Positions 19,026 to 30,387 are shown, numbered from the stretch's first letter. The stretch is 64,000 bases of DNA from Paratractidigestivibacter sp963605405 (GCA_963605405.1 CAVCUP010000004.1:79592-143591); one strand, 5' to 3'. A program made the numbers and translations. Notes: generated by a model not told the origin, from the letters alone.

Positions 19026-19832
19026 ATGTACCCGCAGATTCACCTTCATGTGCTTGCGAGCGGCTCGAAGGGCAACGCCGCCCTGGTGGAGGGGCCGGAA
19101 GGGTTCGTGCTCGTGGACTGCGGGATCTCGCACAAGGCCCTGCGCGAGCGCAGCCGCGAGCTCGGGCTCGACCTCGGGCGCCTGCGCGCCGTCCTCGTCA
19201 CGCATGAGCACGGCGACCACACCCGCGGCCTTCCCGTGCTGGCCAAGCGCTTCGTCGGCCCGATGTACGCGACGGCAGGCACCGTCGGCGCCCGGAAGGA
19301 CCTCGTGGGCCTGCCCTTCTCGCTCGTGGGCCATTCGTGCGAGCTCGAGCTCGCGGGCATGCGCGTGCGGGCCTTCCCCACCTCGCACGACGTGGCGGAC
19401 CCCATGTGCTTCCGCTTCGAGACGGACGACGACGTGCTCGGCTACTGCACCGACACGGGCGTCCTCACGCCCGAGGCCGCCGAGCTGCTCTTCGGCGCGC
19501 GCGTCCTCGCCCTCGAGTCCAACCACGACCCGCGCATGCTCGCCACCGGGCCCTACCCCGCCTACCTCAAGGAACGCGTCGGCGGCGAGCGCGGGCACCT
19601 CTCCAACGAGCAGGCGGCCGAGGCCCTGAGCGACCTCGTGGATGAGGACACCGAGACCGTGGTGGCCATGCATCTCTCGCAGGAGAACAATCGGCCGAGC
19701 GTCTGCATCCGAACGCTCGCCGAGGCCGTGGGCGCGCAAGGCGTGGACGGCGCCTGGGCCGAGGCGCGCACGCCCGACGGGCTTCTCTCCATCTGCGCGG
19801 CCGCCCAGGATTGGCCCATGACCATCTGGTAG
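19026..19832 (+). CDS. Metallo-beta-lactamase-fold hydrolase, YycJ/WalJ-like
   Basis: A 268-residue MBL-fold protein with the metal motif THEHGDH (His60, His62, Asp64, His65), LASGSKGNA at the N terminus and ESNHDPRML near residue 165, the pattern of the YycJ/WalJ exonuclease-like group. The likely role is nucleic acid or cell-wall-linked phosphoester hydrolysis; the family assignment is firm, the function is not. A GAGAGGGGA site precedes the ATG at 19026. Confidence 0.88.
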   Translation: MYPQIHLHVLASGSKGNAALVEGPEGFVLVDCGISHKALRERSRELGLDLGRLRAVLVTHEHGDHTRGLPVLAKRFVGPMYATAGTVGARKDLVGLPFSLVGHSCELELAGMRVRAFPTSHDVADPMCFRFETDDDVLGYCTDTGVLTPEAAELLFGARVLALESNHDPRMLATGPYPAYLKERVGGERGHLSNEQAAEALSDLVDEDTETVVAMHLSQENNRPSVCIRTLAEAVGAQGVDGAWAEARTPDGLLSICAAAQDWPMTIW

Positions 19833-19916
19833 GGCCGCGGCGAGGCCCGGCCCGCCCGCCCGACGGCCCCATGACGCCCGTCGCGGCCCCTCCGGATTTT
19901 TCGTTCGCCAAACGGC

Positions 19917-19958
19917 AAGAAGCGCGCCACCGGGACGCCCCGGCGACGCGCTTCTTTA
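19917..19958. terminator. Bidirectional terminator between YycJ-like gene and hsp20
   Basis: A 10-bp outer stem (19917-19926 with 19947-19956) with an inner CCGGG/CCCGG pairing lies between two converging genes; TTT follows on the plus strand. Confidence 0.65.
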
Positions 19959-19978
19959 TGGCTCGACCCAAATAGACG

Positions 19979-20410
19979 CTAGTCGATGGAGATCTTTGTG
20001 ACGTTGGCCTTCTGGACCTGCTTGGGGACGTTCACGGTGAGCACGCCGCCCTCGAGCTTGGCGGAAAGGCCGGCCGTGGCCGCGTCCTTAAGGTAGACGC
20101 CGCGCGTGGCGCTCCACTCGCCGGTCTCCTTGTACAGGAAGTTCTTGCCCTTCTGCTCGTCGGACTCCTTCTTCTCGACGGAGATGGAGAGACGGCCCTC
20201 GTTGAGCTCGACGTCGATCTCTTCGCGCTTGACGCCCGCGAGCTCGGCCGTGACCACGTACGCGTCGCCCGCGTCCTCGACGTCCATCTTGAAGCCGGCC
20301 TCCTTGGAAAGAGAGGCCAGCGGGGCGTCGAAGAAGCCGTCGAAAGCGTCGAAGGGCCAGGAAGAACGAAGCGCGCGGCCGTAACGATCGTAAGGAACCA
20401 TGCTTGCCAT
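19979..20410 (-). CDS. Hsp20/alpha-crystallin small heat-shock protein
   Basis: An ATP-independent holdase that binds unfolding proteins. The 143-residue protein has a short N-terminal arm with DAFDGFFDAP and an alpha-crystallin domain at about 36-140 ending in the GGVLTVNVPK motif. The ATG at 20410 sits 8 nt after AAAGGAG. Its promoter carries the same ATCTAA-N11-TTAGAT box as clpB and dnaK, so it should belong to the HspR-type regulon. Confidence 0.95.
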   Translation of the reverse strand: MASMVPYDRYGRALRSSWPFDAFDGFFDAPLASLSKEAGFKMDVEDAGDAYVVTAELAGVKREEIDVELNEGRLSISVEKKESDEQKGKNFLYKETGEWSATRGVYLKDAATAGLSAKLEGGVLTVNVPKQVQKANVTKISID

Positions 20411-20544
20411 AGTAACCACTCCTTTGTGATGGGCGGGCGCCCTGTTTTACTCGGCGCCCCTTGTTTACGTGGTTATTTATGCCCCGCGAGAAAGGATTCA
20501 TATACCGAGGATCTCATATTTTCTGCGCGTCACATACTCATCAT

Positions 20545-20567
20545 ATCTAAGCGTAATGCACTTAGAT
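20545..20567. promoter_or_regulatory. HAIR-like operator of hsp20
   Basis: ATCTAA at 20545-20550 and TTAGAT at 20562-20567 form an inverted repeat with 11 bp between, 135 bp before the hsp20 start. Including the next two bases of each arm it is 8 bp, 7-bp gap, 8 bp, the spacing of the HspR HAIR box. TATGAT follows on the coding strand as a possible -10. Confidence 0.75.
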
Positions 20568-20675
20568 ATGTGCACATCTCACGCTGTGAAGAAATTCCTT
20601 GCGCGCGGCCGCCCGCATAGGCAGCGCTAGAATCAATTGAATTGCCGAGCAACCCGAATTTCGGAGATCCAATCG

Positions 20676-21284
20676 ATGGACGAACAGTTCGAGACCGGAA
20701 ACCAGCCCGCCGAGCAGCAGCGCGCGTCCGCGACGCCGCAGGTCCCTTCTCCTGCGCAGGAATACGTGCAGGAGGCCGATTACGCGCCGGTGGCCGAATA
20801 CCCGCAGGCAGGCGATTACGCGCAGCCGGCCGAGTACCCGCAGGCAGGCGATTACGCGCAGGCGGCCGAATACCCCGACGCACAGGGCCAAGCCCCTGCC
20901 CATCAACGCGCCGCGCGGCCCGGCATCTACGTGCGCCAGCGTCCCGCGCATCGCAGCGTGGGCACCGTGAGCGACTTCGACGGCGCCGAGGACCAGCCCC
21001 CCGCGAACACCGTGAGCGACTCGGGCTACACCAACCGCGGCCCCCTCATGGGCGGCGCCTCTTACCGGCGCACGCGCGCCGGCGCAAAGAAGATGCAGCG
21101 CAACAACCAGTACGGCCAGTACCTCGAGGTCCCCAAGGGGCGCCGGGACATCTTCGTGAAGCGCGAGCGCAGGTCCAACGCGAAGACGGCCCTCGTGCTC
21201 ATCCTCGTATGCGCCGTTCTGGCCATCGTCGTCTACTTCGTGTGGCAGTTCATGCAGACGAGCTGGGGCGCCGCGGCCATCTAG
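20676..21284 (+). CDS. Tail-anchored low-complexity protein of unknown function
   Basis: A 202-residue protein with no family I recognise. Residues 1-160 are hydrophilic and disordered-looking, rich in Gln, Ala and Pro, with two copies of AEYPQAGDYAQ at about 40-63. A basic stretch KGRRDIFVKRERRSN (about 157-171) precedes a single transmembrane helix (about 175-196) near the C terminus. Basic residues before the helix suggest the long N-terminal part is cytoplasmic. The ATG follows CGGAGA. Small membrane partners of division or wall machinery can look like this, but nothing here proves it. Confidence 0.75.
   Translation: MDEQFETGNQPAEQQRASATPQVPSPAQEYVQEADYAPVAEYPQAGDYAQPAEYPQAGDYAQAAEYPDAQGQAPAHQRAARPGIYVRQRPAHRSVGTVSDFDGAEDQPPANTVSDSGYTNRGPLMGGASYRRTRAGAKKMQRNNQYGQYLEVPKGRRDIFVKRERRSNAKTALVLILVCAVLAIVVYFVWQFMQTSWGAAAI
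20793..20864 (+). repeat. 36-bp tandem repeat inside the tail-anchored protein gene
   Basis: Two 36-bp units (20793-20828 and 20829-20864) differ at a few positions, with partial units on both sides. They encode AEYPQAGDYAQ(P/A) and keep the frame, so copy-number change would alter protein length only. Confidence 0.8.
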
Positions 21285-21327
21285 CCTGCGGCGAGAAGGG
21301 CCCCCGATAAGGGGCGCACTCAAGGCC

Positions 21328-21346
21328 TCAAGAGAAGCCGTCTCTT
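21328..21346 (+). terminator. Small hairpin after the tail-anchored protein gene
   Basis: CAAGAGA and TCTCTTG pair over 7 bp with a 5-nt loop about 45 bp after the stop. Only AAAA follows, so it is a weak candidate. Confidence 0.3.
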
Positions 21347-21425
21347 GAAAACGTGAGGAGGGCGGGCCCGCCTGGCGGGCCATGCCAGGCGCTCCTATCC
21401 CCCTCGCCCCCCATCCCCGGCGCGC

Positions 21426-21653
21426 CTACCCCCAGGGGTCGCGCTCGAAGAGCGGCTCGGGCATGGGCCTGCGGTCGGAGTAGGGGTCGTAGCCGTCATC
21501 GTCCTCGTTCTCCGCGCGGAAGAACGCGCGGCGCTCCTCGTCCGAGACCTTCTCGGCGGGCCCTGCCGAAACGGTCGCGACCGGCGCGGCGACGGCGCGC
21601 GCAGGCCGCTTGTCCGCCTCTTCTCCCCCGTTAACCTGCGTGCGCGACGGCAT
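21426..21653 (-). CDS. Small acidic protein of unknown function
   Basis: A 75-residue frame whose ATG at 21653 lies within the last codons of the PASTA gene and has GAGGAGG 9 nt upstream. The product is hydrophilic, with SDEERRAFFRAENEDDDGYD in the second half and a PWG end. I recognise no family. The good ribosome binding site and 23-bp overlap argue for a real, coupled gene; its short length leaves doubt. Confidence 0.5.
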   Translation of the reverse strand: MPSRTQVNGGEEADKRPARAVAAPVATVSAGPAEKVSDEERRAFFRAENEDDDGYDPYSDRRPMPEPLFERDPWG

Positions 21654-23331
21654 TGGCGTTCGCCTCCTCGGAGGACTCGTCGATGGTGGCGGCGTCGTCC
21701 TTGGGCGCCTCCCTCTTTACGATCGACGAGTCGTCATACAACCCGATAAAAGCCACGTAAACGGCAGGATTGCTGTTATACGCAGAAAGGTCGAGCGCCG
21801 AGAAGTGCGTGCGCGGGAAGGCCATCGCGACCACGTTGGTCGCGCCCTGCGCCCCGCCGATGAGCACCACCCAGGAGCAGTCGGAGCCCTCGCCGTAGGC
21901 GCAGATGAAGTGCCGGCCCTGGGCCTCGTGGCCGAGCGCCGCGAGGTCGTCGGCGGTGCAGGTCTGCTTGAGGCCCGTGAGGCCGCAGTCCTCCATCACG
22001 GCCTGGATGCCGGCCACGGTCTCGGACGTCGCGCCGGCGGGGGCCGCGCCGGACGCGTAAACGTAGCGCACGCCGCCGATGGGGGCGCCCGCAGCGAGCA
22101 CATCGGTAGTCGAGCTGCCGCTCACGGCGCCCGTCTCGGGGTTCGGCGTAAAAGCGATCGTGTCCCCGGACTGGCCCTTGTACACCGCGTTCGCGTCCCC
22201 GTTGGAGAGGGTCGCGCCGTAGGCGAGCGTGTACTTCTCGCCGCTCAGGTAGGCCGCAATGTCCTTGGAAGACGCCGAGAGGTACGCTGAGAGGTTCGTG
22301 ACCGCGTCCGGATAGGGGCTCGAGACCTGCAGCTCGACCGTCTCGCCGGCAATGGCCTGGACACCCGCCTCCGGGCTGCAGCCGACCACGTAGTTGGGCG
22401 CCGCGTCGGACTGCACGTAGGTGACCTTGGCGGTGAGGCCGGCCTTCTCCACGGCGGCCTTCGCGGCATCGGCGGTGAGGCCGGTCACGTTCGGCACCAC
22501 ATACGGCGTGGCCACAGAGAGAACCACCTCGTCGGTGGACTTGAACTCGGAGCCCTCGGCCGGCGAGACGTCGACCACAGTGCCCGCCCCGGCATCGGAA
22601 TTCACCGACTGGATGCGGATGTTCACGGCGCCCAGGTCGTTCAGGGCCTTCTGCGCATCGGCCATCTGCGTGCCCTTGACCTGCGGAATCGTGCGCGCAA
22701 CGGCCACGGTGATGGTGGCGCCCGCCGAGGCCTCGGCGCGGGTCCCCGGCTCGGGCGTGCAGGAAAGCACGAGACCGATGTTGGAGTCGGCGGCCTCGGT
22801 CTGGACGCTCACCTTGAAGCCGGCGTCCTCGAGCCGCTTGGTCGCGGCCTCCTGGCCCACGCCAACCACGGCGGGGACGGTCTTGCCGCCCCAGAGCTCC
22901 TGCGAATAGGTGTAGAGCCCGATGCCGCCCAGAACAAGAAGCGCGAAGGCGACGATGAGGGTCACGCCCCACACGGGCATGCTCTTCTTCCTCGTGCTCT
23001 TTACCGGCGACTCGAGATCGACCGGGCGGTGAGCGGTCGTGAGGTCGGAAGGGTCCACGGGCGAGGCATAGGGCCCGCCGATGGCGTCAATGCCGTCGAC
23101 GGCGGGCGCGACATCGCGCGGCAGGGAGGCCGTGGGAGCAGCGGGCGCGACGGTGGTCGCCGGGGCGGCCGTCGGGCGGGTCCGGGCGTCGGCCATCAGC
23201 TGCGTGGCGCCGCCCGCAGCGGGCTCTCCGCCCATCAGCTGCGTGGCGCCGCCATCAGCTGCGGTCGCGCCGCCCATCAGCTGCGTGGCATCGCCGGCGG
23301 CTGCGGGGTTGGGCAGGTCTTTTCTATCCAT
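21631..23331 (-). CDS. PASTA-domain membrane protein without kinase domain
   Basis: A 566-residue protein. Residues 1-110 are a cytoplasmic low-complexity region with three copies of ATQLM (GDATQLMGG, GGATQLMGG, GGATQLM); one transmembrane helix follows at about 122-142. Outside are about three PASTA repeats (145-360), each with the PxVxGxxxxxAxxxL pattern, which elsewhere bind peptidoglycan fragments. A last domain of about 200 residues is unassigned. PASTA arrays normally belong to PknB-like kinases or PBPs; here the cytoplasmic side has only Thr-containing repeats. The ATG at 23331 follows GGAGG. Confidence 0.85.
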   Translation of the reverse strand: MDRKDLPNPAAAGDATQLMGGATAADGGATQLMGGEPAAGGATQLMADARTRPTAAPATTVAPAAPTASLPRDVAPAVDGIDAIGGPYASPVDPSDLTTAHRPVDLESPVKSTRKKSMPVWGVTLIVAFALLVLGGIGLYTYSQELWGGKTVPAVVGVGQEAATKRLEDAGFKVSVQTEAADSNIGLVLSCTPEPGTRAEASAGATITVAVARTIPQVKGTQMADAQKALNDLGAVNIRIQSVNSDAGAGTVVDVSPAEGSEFKSTDEVVLSVATPYVVPNVTGLTADAAKAAVEKAGLTAKVTYVQSDAAPNYVVGCSPEAGVQAIAGETVELQVSSPYPDAVTNLSAYLSASSKDIAAYLSGEKYTLAYGATLSNGDANAVYKGQSGDTIAFTPNPETGAVSGSSTTDVLAAGAPIGGVRYVYASGAAPAGATSETVAGIQAVMEDCGLTGLKQTCTADDLAALGHEAQGRHFICAYGEGSDCSWVVLIGGAQGATNVVAMAFPRTHFSALDLSAYNSNPAVYVAFIGLYDDSSIVKREAPKDDAATIDESSEEANANAVAHAG

Positions 23332-23407
23332 AGCGGCCTCCTGGTCGCGAAGCATGTCACAGATAGTCACATCCTAACGCGAAACCGCGGGCGCCCGCGC
23401 GCGGGGC

Positions 23408-24598
23408 CTATAGCCCTGTCGCGCCCCACTTCTCCCCGCCCCCGTGCGGAAAACCGCAGATGGCGCAGGCAGAGACGAAGGCCGTGATGGGGACCGAGAG
23501 AACGACCGCCATGCCTCCGATGAAGCTCTGCAGCAGCTCCGTGGCCACGAAGTCGGAAGCCAGCAGCGTATCGACCTGGGCGCCGAACGCCACCATGACG
23601 AGCAGGGCGGCTATCGCCGTGCCGGCGAAAGCGAGGATGAGGGTCATGCACATGGTGCCGATCATGTCGCGCCCGATAGACATGCCGCTCCGCATGATCT
23701 GGCGCCCCTCGATCCCCTCGCTCAGGCGCGCCATCTCGAACAGGGAACTCGCCACGGACATGCACATGTCCATGACGGCGCCGAGCGCGGAGATGACGAC
23801 GCCTACGAACATGATCTGCCCCACGTCGAGACCCGTGGCCGTGTGGACGGCCAGAAGCTCCTCGGCCTCGTCGAGGTTGTACCCGGAAAGGTTCATGGCC
23901 TCGGAAAACACCAGGTAGAGGACAACGGCCACGAGCACGCCCGCCATCGTCGACGCCATCGCCGCGAAGGTCTTTCTCGACAAGCCGTTGAGAAGGACCA
24001 TGTTGAGCACCGTGATGATAAGCGCCGTTGCGCAGCCCATGAGGATGGGCGAGGCGCCGTGATAGATGCCGGGCAGCAGGAACTCCATGATCGCAAAGAG
24101 CGAGAAGGCGAGGCCGACGAGGCTCTTGAGGCCCTTCACGCCCCCGACGGCGCCCATGATGACAGCGAAGAGTCCGAGAATCGCCGCGATGGGCACGGTC
24201 CGGTCATAGTTGAAGATGCTGTAGAACGGCTGCACGCTGCCCTGCGGGTCGTCGACCTTGACCACCACGGCCAGGCCCTCGGTCGCCTCGATGTTGTGCG
24301 TGGCCGAGAGGTCGTTCGTGACCTCGACCTCCTCGCCCGCGTGCTCCCCGGTCTTTACGAGGACGACGACCTTCTGGGTCCCGAGGTTGCGGCCGACCGA
24401 CTCGTCCCACTCGACGGTGCTCGACTCTACCCGCTCGACCACGCCCTTGGCATAGCTCGTACCCTTGACGGTATAAATAATGTAATCGATAGGGTTCGCC
24501 GAGTTCCAGGCAAGAACCGCCGCGACAAAGATGGCCATGATTGCCGCCACGGCCGGCACGCCGTTGCCGACGGAGAGGTACCGCTTGAGTGCCTGCAT
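23408..24598 (-). CDS. YibE/F family membrane protein
   Basis: A 396-residue integral membrane protein with one N-terminal helix, an extracytoplasmic stretch (about 35-135), then seven or eight helices, matching the YibE/F family of unknown function. Conserved-looking motifs include GDMxxxVASSLFEMAR-like residues and GRDMIGTM. The ATG at 24598 follows AAAGGAAAA. It lies between the PASTA gene and the anchored phosphatase on one strand, with short gaps, so all three may be cotranscribed. Confidence 0.85.
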   Translation of the reverse strand: MQALKRYLSVGNGVPAVAAIMAIFVAAVLAWNSANPIDYIIYTVKGTSYAKGVVERVESSTVEWDESVGRNLGTQKVVVLVKTGEHAGEEVEVTNDLSATHNIEATEGLAVVVKVDDPQGSVQPFYSIFNYDRTVPIAAILGLFAVIMGAVGGVKGLKSLVGLAFSLFAIMEFLLPGIYHGASPILMGCATALIITVLNMVLLNGLSRKTFAAMASTMAGVLVAVVLYLVFSEAMNLSGYNLDEAEELLAVHTATGLDVGQIMFVGVVISALGAVMDMCMSVASSLFEMARLSEGIEGRQIMRSGMSIGRDMIGTMCMTLILAFAGTAIAALLVMVAFGAQVDTLLASDFVATELLQSFIGGMAVVLSVPITAFVSACAICGFPHGGGEKWGATGL

Positions 24599-24694
24599 GG
24601 AAGATTTTCCTTTCGCGCCCGAGGCCGGGCGCCCCGTTGCGGGCACCCGGCCTGGAGTCAAAGCCGTATGTTCAGATACCGATGTGCGCCTACG

Positions 24695-27022
24695 CTAGCT
24701 GCGGCGACGGTGCAGGTACACGCCTGCGCCGATTGCGGAGACCGCGACCAGCACGAAGGCAGCGACGGGAACGGCGACGTCGCCGGTCTTCGGCAGCTTG
24801 CTCTTGGCGCTCGTCTTGCTGGCGGCGGACTGGGTCGCGCCGTTGTTGGTAGCGTTGTTGTTAGTGCCGTTGGTGGCGGTGCCGTTGGTGGCGGTGCCGC
24901 CGTTGGTGGTGGTGCCGCCGTTGGTGGTGGTGCCGCCGTTGTTGTTGCCAGCGTCGCCCTTGTCGGTGTCGCCCTTGTCGGTGTCGCCCTTGTTGTCAGA
25001 ACCGTCGTCCGTTGCGGACTTCTTGAGGGTGAACTGGTCGAACTGCTTCAGCGATCCGTCGGTGTCCTGGTAGTAAGAAGTGAACACGATGGCGTCGCTC
25101 GTCACCTCGACGTTGGTGATGGACGGCATGTTCTCCTGCCAGTCGACCGCGGAGAAGGACGGCAGGCCCTGGGCCAGCGAGTTGTTCAGGCGGTAGTACT
25201 TGGAGCCGGAAGCAGAGTCGGCGGTGAGGTAGAAGACCTGGCCTTCCTCGGCGGTCTGCTCGGAAGGCGCGGACTCGCCCTTGCTCACGTCGTAGCCGTC
25301 GGGGATGACCGGGTTCGTCCCCTCCATGAGGTAGGTGCGGGTGTAGTGGTGGTCGTGGCCCATGAGCACGACGTCGATGCCAAGCTCGCTGAAGATCGGC
25401 GAGAGCTCCTGACGACGCTGGACGATATCCTTATCCGCGTAGTGGTTGGCCACGGAGTAGGTGGAGTGGTGGAAGCTCACGACCGTCCAGACGGCGTCGG
25501 TGTTGGAGGCGAGGGCCTGCTCCATGAACTGCTTGTGCTCGGCCGTGCTCGCGTTGTTGGAGTTGAGCGACATGAACAGCACACCGTTGTAGGAGAACCA
25601 GTAGTCGCCGCCCTGCGAGCCGGCGCCCGAGGTGGCGCCGAGGCTGGACACGTTGGGGTTGTTGAAGTAGTCGCTGTAGCGGGTGTTCGCGGCGACGTGC
25701 GCGCCCTCGTCGTGGTTGCCGACCTCGTTCGCGGTGGTCATAGTGCGAAGGGCATCGGGGGCCAGGTACGCGTCGTACTCGTCGTCGGTCTTGGAGCCGT
25801 CGTAATTGTTGATCTGGTCGCCCATGGAGAACAGGAAGCTCGTGTTGCCGAAGCTCTCCTGAGCAGCGGTCATCATGCTGTTCCAGCCCTCGGCGTCAGA
25901 GCCGAGCTTTCCGGAGGCGCCGATCTGGGGATCGCCGGCAACGAGGAAGCTGAACGCGGAACCGCTGCCGAAGGAGCCGGTGGTGAACTCATAGGCTTCG
26001 GACCAGGCGTCATCGTTGCCCACGCGGTACACATAGGTGGTGTTGGCGGAAAGGCCGTAGATGGTGACCTTGTTCGAGTTGTAGCCCTCGCGCTGAGCGG
26101 CGGCCTGGGTGGCCTGGAGGGTCTTGACGCCGTCGGCGTCCGCAGGGAACGCATCGCCCTCCTTATAGCCGGCGGGCACGGCCACGTACTGGACATACGA
26201 GGTGTTGGATGAGGTGCCGAGCCAGTTCAGGCTGCGCTGGGACTCCGTGGCGCCGATGCCCAGGAAGGCGTCGATGACCTCGTCGCCGGCGGGCGTCGAG
26301 TCGGCAGCAGCGGAGAGCGTGAGGCTCTTCATGTCGAAGTACACGTCGGAGCTGTCCTCACGGCCGTTGTGGACCTCGACGGTCAGCACGTTGCCCGTGG
26401 CCTTGAGGTCGAGCGAAGCGACGTCGCTGAAGTCGATGGTGCCCGTCTTCGGGTCGCCCGCGTTGGAGCCGCCGTAGTTGGTCGTGCCGTAGATGGGGTC
26501 GGTGCCGTCCTTGATGTTGTTGTCGAACTCGCCGATCACGTGGCCGTTGACCGCGACGATCGCCGCGTCGTCGTAGACGACCTCGCCCGCGATCTTAGCC
26601 ACAGCGTTGAGGTCATCGACGTCGAACGTGGTGCGGAAGTAGTAGACGGGGATGTCCTTGCCTTCGTTCTCGCCGCCAACGATGTACTGCGTCAGCAGGT
26701 TCGTGGGCGTGCAGCCGCCGCCCAAGTCGGCGATCTGGCCCCTCTTGGCGCCGAAGCTGCCGGCCGCCGTCTTCCAGGTGATGTCGGCCGTGGCGGCGTC
26801 GGTCGTCCATGTCTTGCCAAGCTGCTCGTTCGCGTCGCTGTACTGCCAGACAGTGGTTCCGGACGTCACGACCTGCTGGCCGGCCGCGCCGTCGGTGCTC
26901 TCGGCGTACGCCGGCTGACGGGCGCCCCCGAACGAGATCGCCGTCAGCACCATCAGCGCGACCCCCATCGTCGCGAGGGCGCGGCGCCAGAGGGCGCGCA
27001 CGCCCGTTGTTCCTCTCCGCAT
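24695..27022 (-). CDS. LPKTG-anchored purple-acid-phosphatase-like protein
   Basis: A 775-residue surface protein. A signal peptide (about 1-40, ending near AYAES) is followed by a beta-rich N-terminal region, an Fn3-like purple acid phosphatase N domain (about 250-345), and a metallophosphoesterase domain with GDPQ, GDQ, GNHDE, SFHH and GHDHHYTRTY metal ligands. A Gly/Thr/Asn/Asp-rich wall-spanning segment (about 675-735) precedes the sorting signal LPKTG (743-747), a hydrophobic helix and RRRS. It probably releases phosphate from extracellular esters. The linker is coded by simple DNA repeats (24890-24990), a likely site of length change. Confidence 0.92.
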   Translation of the reverse strand: MRRGTTGVRALWRRALATMGVALMVLTAISFGGARQPAYAESTDGAAGQQVVTSGTTVWQYSDANEQLGKTWTTDAATADITWKTAAGSFGAKRGQIADLGGGCTPTNLLTQYIVGGENEGKDIPVYYFRTTFDVDDLNAVAKIAGEVVYDDAAIVAVNGHVIGEFDNNIKDGTDPIYGTTNYGGSNAGDPKTGTIDFSDVASLDLKATGNVLTVEVHNGREDSSDVYFDMKSLTLSAAADSTPAGDEVIDAFLGIGATESQRSLNWLGTSSNTSYVQYVAVPAGYKEGDAFPADADGVKTLQATQAAAQREGYNSNKVTIYGLSANTTYVYRVGNDDAWSEAYEFTTGSFGSGSAFSFLVAGDPQIGASGKLGSDAEGWNSMMTAAQESFGNTSFLFSMGDQINNYDGSKTDDEYDAYLAPDALRTMTTANEVGNHDEGAHVAANTRYSDYFNNPNVSSLGATSGAGSQGGDYWFSYNGVLFMSLNSNNASTAEHKQFMEQALASNTDAVWTVVSFHHSTYSVANHYADKDIVQRRQELSPIFSELGIDVVLMGHDHHYTRTYLMEGTNPVIPDGYDVSKGESAPSEQTAEEGQVFYLTADSASGSKYYRLNNSLAQGLPSFSAVDWQENMPSITNVEVTSDAIVFTSYYQDTDGSLKQFDQFTLKKSATDDGSDNKGDTDKGDTDKGDAGNNNGGTTTNGGTTTNGGTATNGTATNGTNNNATNNGATQSAASKTSAKSKLPKTGDVAVPVAAFVLVAVSAIGAGVYLHRRRS

Positions 27023-27250
27023 TCAAATCTCCGTTTCTCTGCGTACGTCGTGTGCCCCCCAAAAGGGGCTCGAGCACCACGTCACGCAGACAACGGCGAT
27101 GGCGCTCATGCCTCGAACACTTTAGGTTCCTTTCATCCATGGCCCGTAATGCGCGGTCACCGTTTTCGTATGCTTCCCGTAAAGATTGGGCCTGCTTTGT
27201 CAGTGAATTAATAAATACGCAGGTAAATGCAGTGGTTCGTCATACGGCAA
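27023..27250. other. Gap between clpB terminator and phosphatase gene
   Basis: Probable promoter region for the anchored phosphatase, somewhat richer in A+T near 27170-27235. I see no gene, repeat or RNA structure I can support. Confidence 0.4.
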
Positions 27251-27279
27251 GAAGGGCAGTCGCCTGGCGACCGCCCTTC
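27251..27279 (-). terminator. Terminator of clpB
   Basis: A 14-position stem with one mismatch (27251-27264 with 27266-27279) followed on the minus strand by CTTGCCG. It lies about 50 bp after the clpB stop. Confidence 0.6.
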
Positions 27280-27328
27280 CATACATCAGGTGTTTAATTG
27301 TCTGACTTTCATGCGACCTTGCGGGGCG

Positions 27329-29956
<2,628 letters not shown>

Positions 29957-30055
29957 AGTCGTCACCCTTTCTGGGCGCCGCACGCGACACGTTGCCCGCG
30001 CGGCTCGTCGTTTATCACTGGTTCTTATGCCCCATGAGTGATTTAGCTATACAAA

Positions 30056-30078
30056 ATCTAAGTGTGTTCGCATTAGAT
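30056..30078. promoter_or_regulatory. HAIR-like operator of clpB
   Basis: ATCTAA (30056-30061) and TTAGAT (30073-30078), 11 bp apart, 100 bp before the clpB start. The flanks match the dnaK copy: on the coding strand both read AATCTAATG, N6, ACTTAGATT, then TGTATAG, a plausible -10. Confidence 0.8.
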
Positions 30079-30164
30079 TTATAGCGCCCAACCGAATATC
30101 AGACTGAGCATCACGACGGCTGGAACTGCCATTCGGAGACCCGCGCCCGCTTATCCTGCCGTCC

Positions 30165-30387
30165 GCAAGGTTTTGCGCCAAGTGCGACGCCGGGGCATGT
30201 CCGTTGCAAGGTTTTGCGCCAAGTGCAGCGTAAACTCCGGCTTCAAATAGTCCACACCTCATCTTAGAACGACAAAACCCCAGTTGGGCGAAGCCCAACT
30301 GGGGTTAATCACTCAGATTAACGTCGCACTTGGCGCAAAACCTTGCAGGACAGGGGCACCTACGCTGCACTTGGCGCAAAACCTTGC
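30165..30387. repeat. Two overlapping inverted-repeat pairs around the hspR terminator
   Basis: A 21-bp sequence, GCAAGGTTTTGCGCCAAGTG plus C, occurs at 30165-30185 and 30206-30226 and inverted at 30326-30346 and 30367-30387. Extended matches pair copy 1 with copy 3 (25 bp) and copy 2 with copy 4 (28 bp), each arm start-to-end span being 182 bp, so the best pairings cross rather than nest. The hspR terminator sits in the middle. This fills most of the 480-bp gap between clpB and hspR, upstream of the clpB operator. Confidence 0.85.
30272..30306 (-). terminator. Terminator of the dnaK-grpE-dnaJ-hspR operon
   Basis: A perfect 14-bp stem (30276-30289 with 30293-30306), with a TTC loop on the minus strand, followed by TTTTGTCG. 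It lies 130 bp beyond the hspR stop. Confidence 0.85.

Noticed and set aside
24890..24990. Minisatellite or CRISPR-like array
   Set aside because: The repeats are in-frame codons for the Gly/Thr/Asn wall-spanning linker of the anchored phosphatase.
23444..26212. Very long open frame on the plus strand opposite YibE/F and the phosphatase
   Set aside because: Ala/Gly/Val/His/Asp-rich translation without motifs, antisense to two clear genes; a GC-skewed codon-position artefact. The same applies to long frames opposite clpB (27227-30037), murT-gatD (58297-60702) and ftsH (14526-16469).
30165..30387. CIRCE (HrcA) element or CRISPR
   Set aside because: The unit does not match CIRCE half-sites, and four copies in mixed orientation with unequal spacing are not a CRISPR array.
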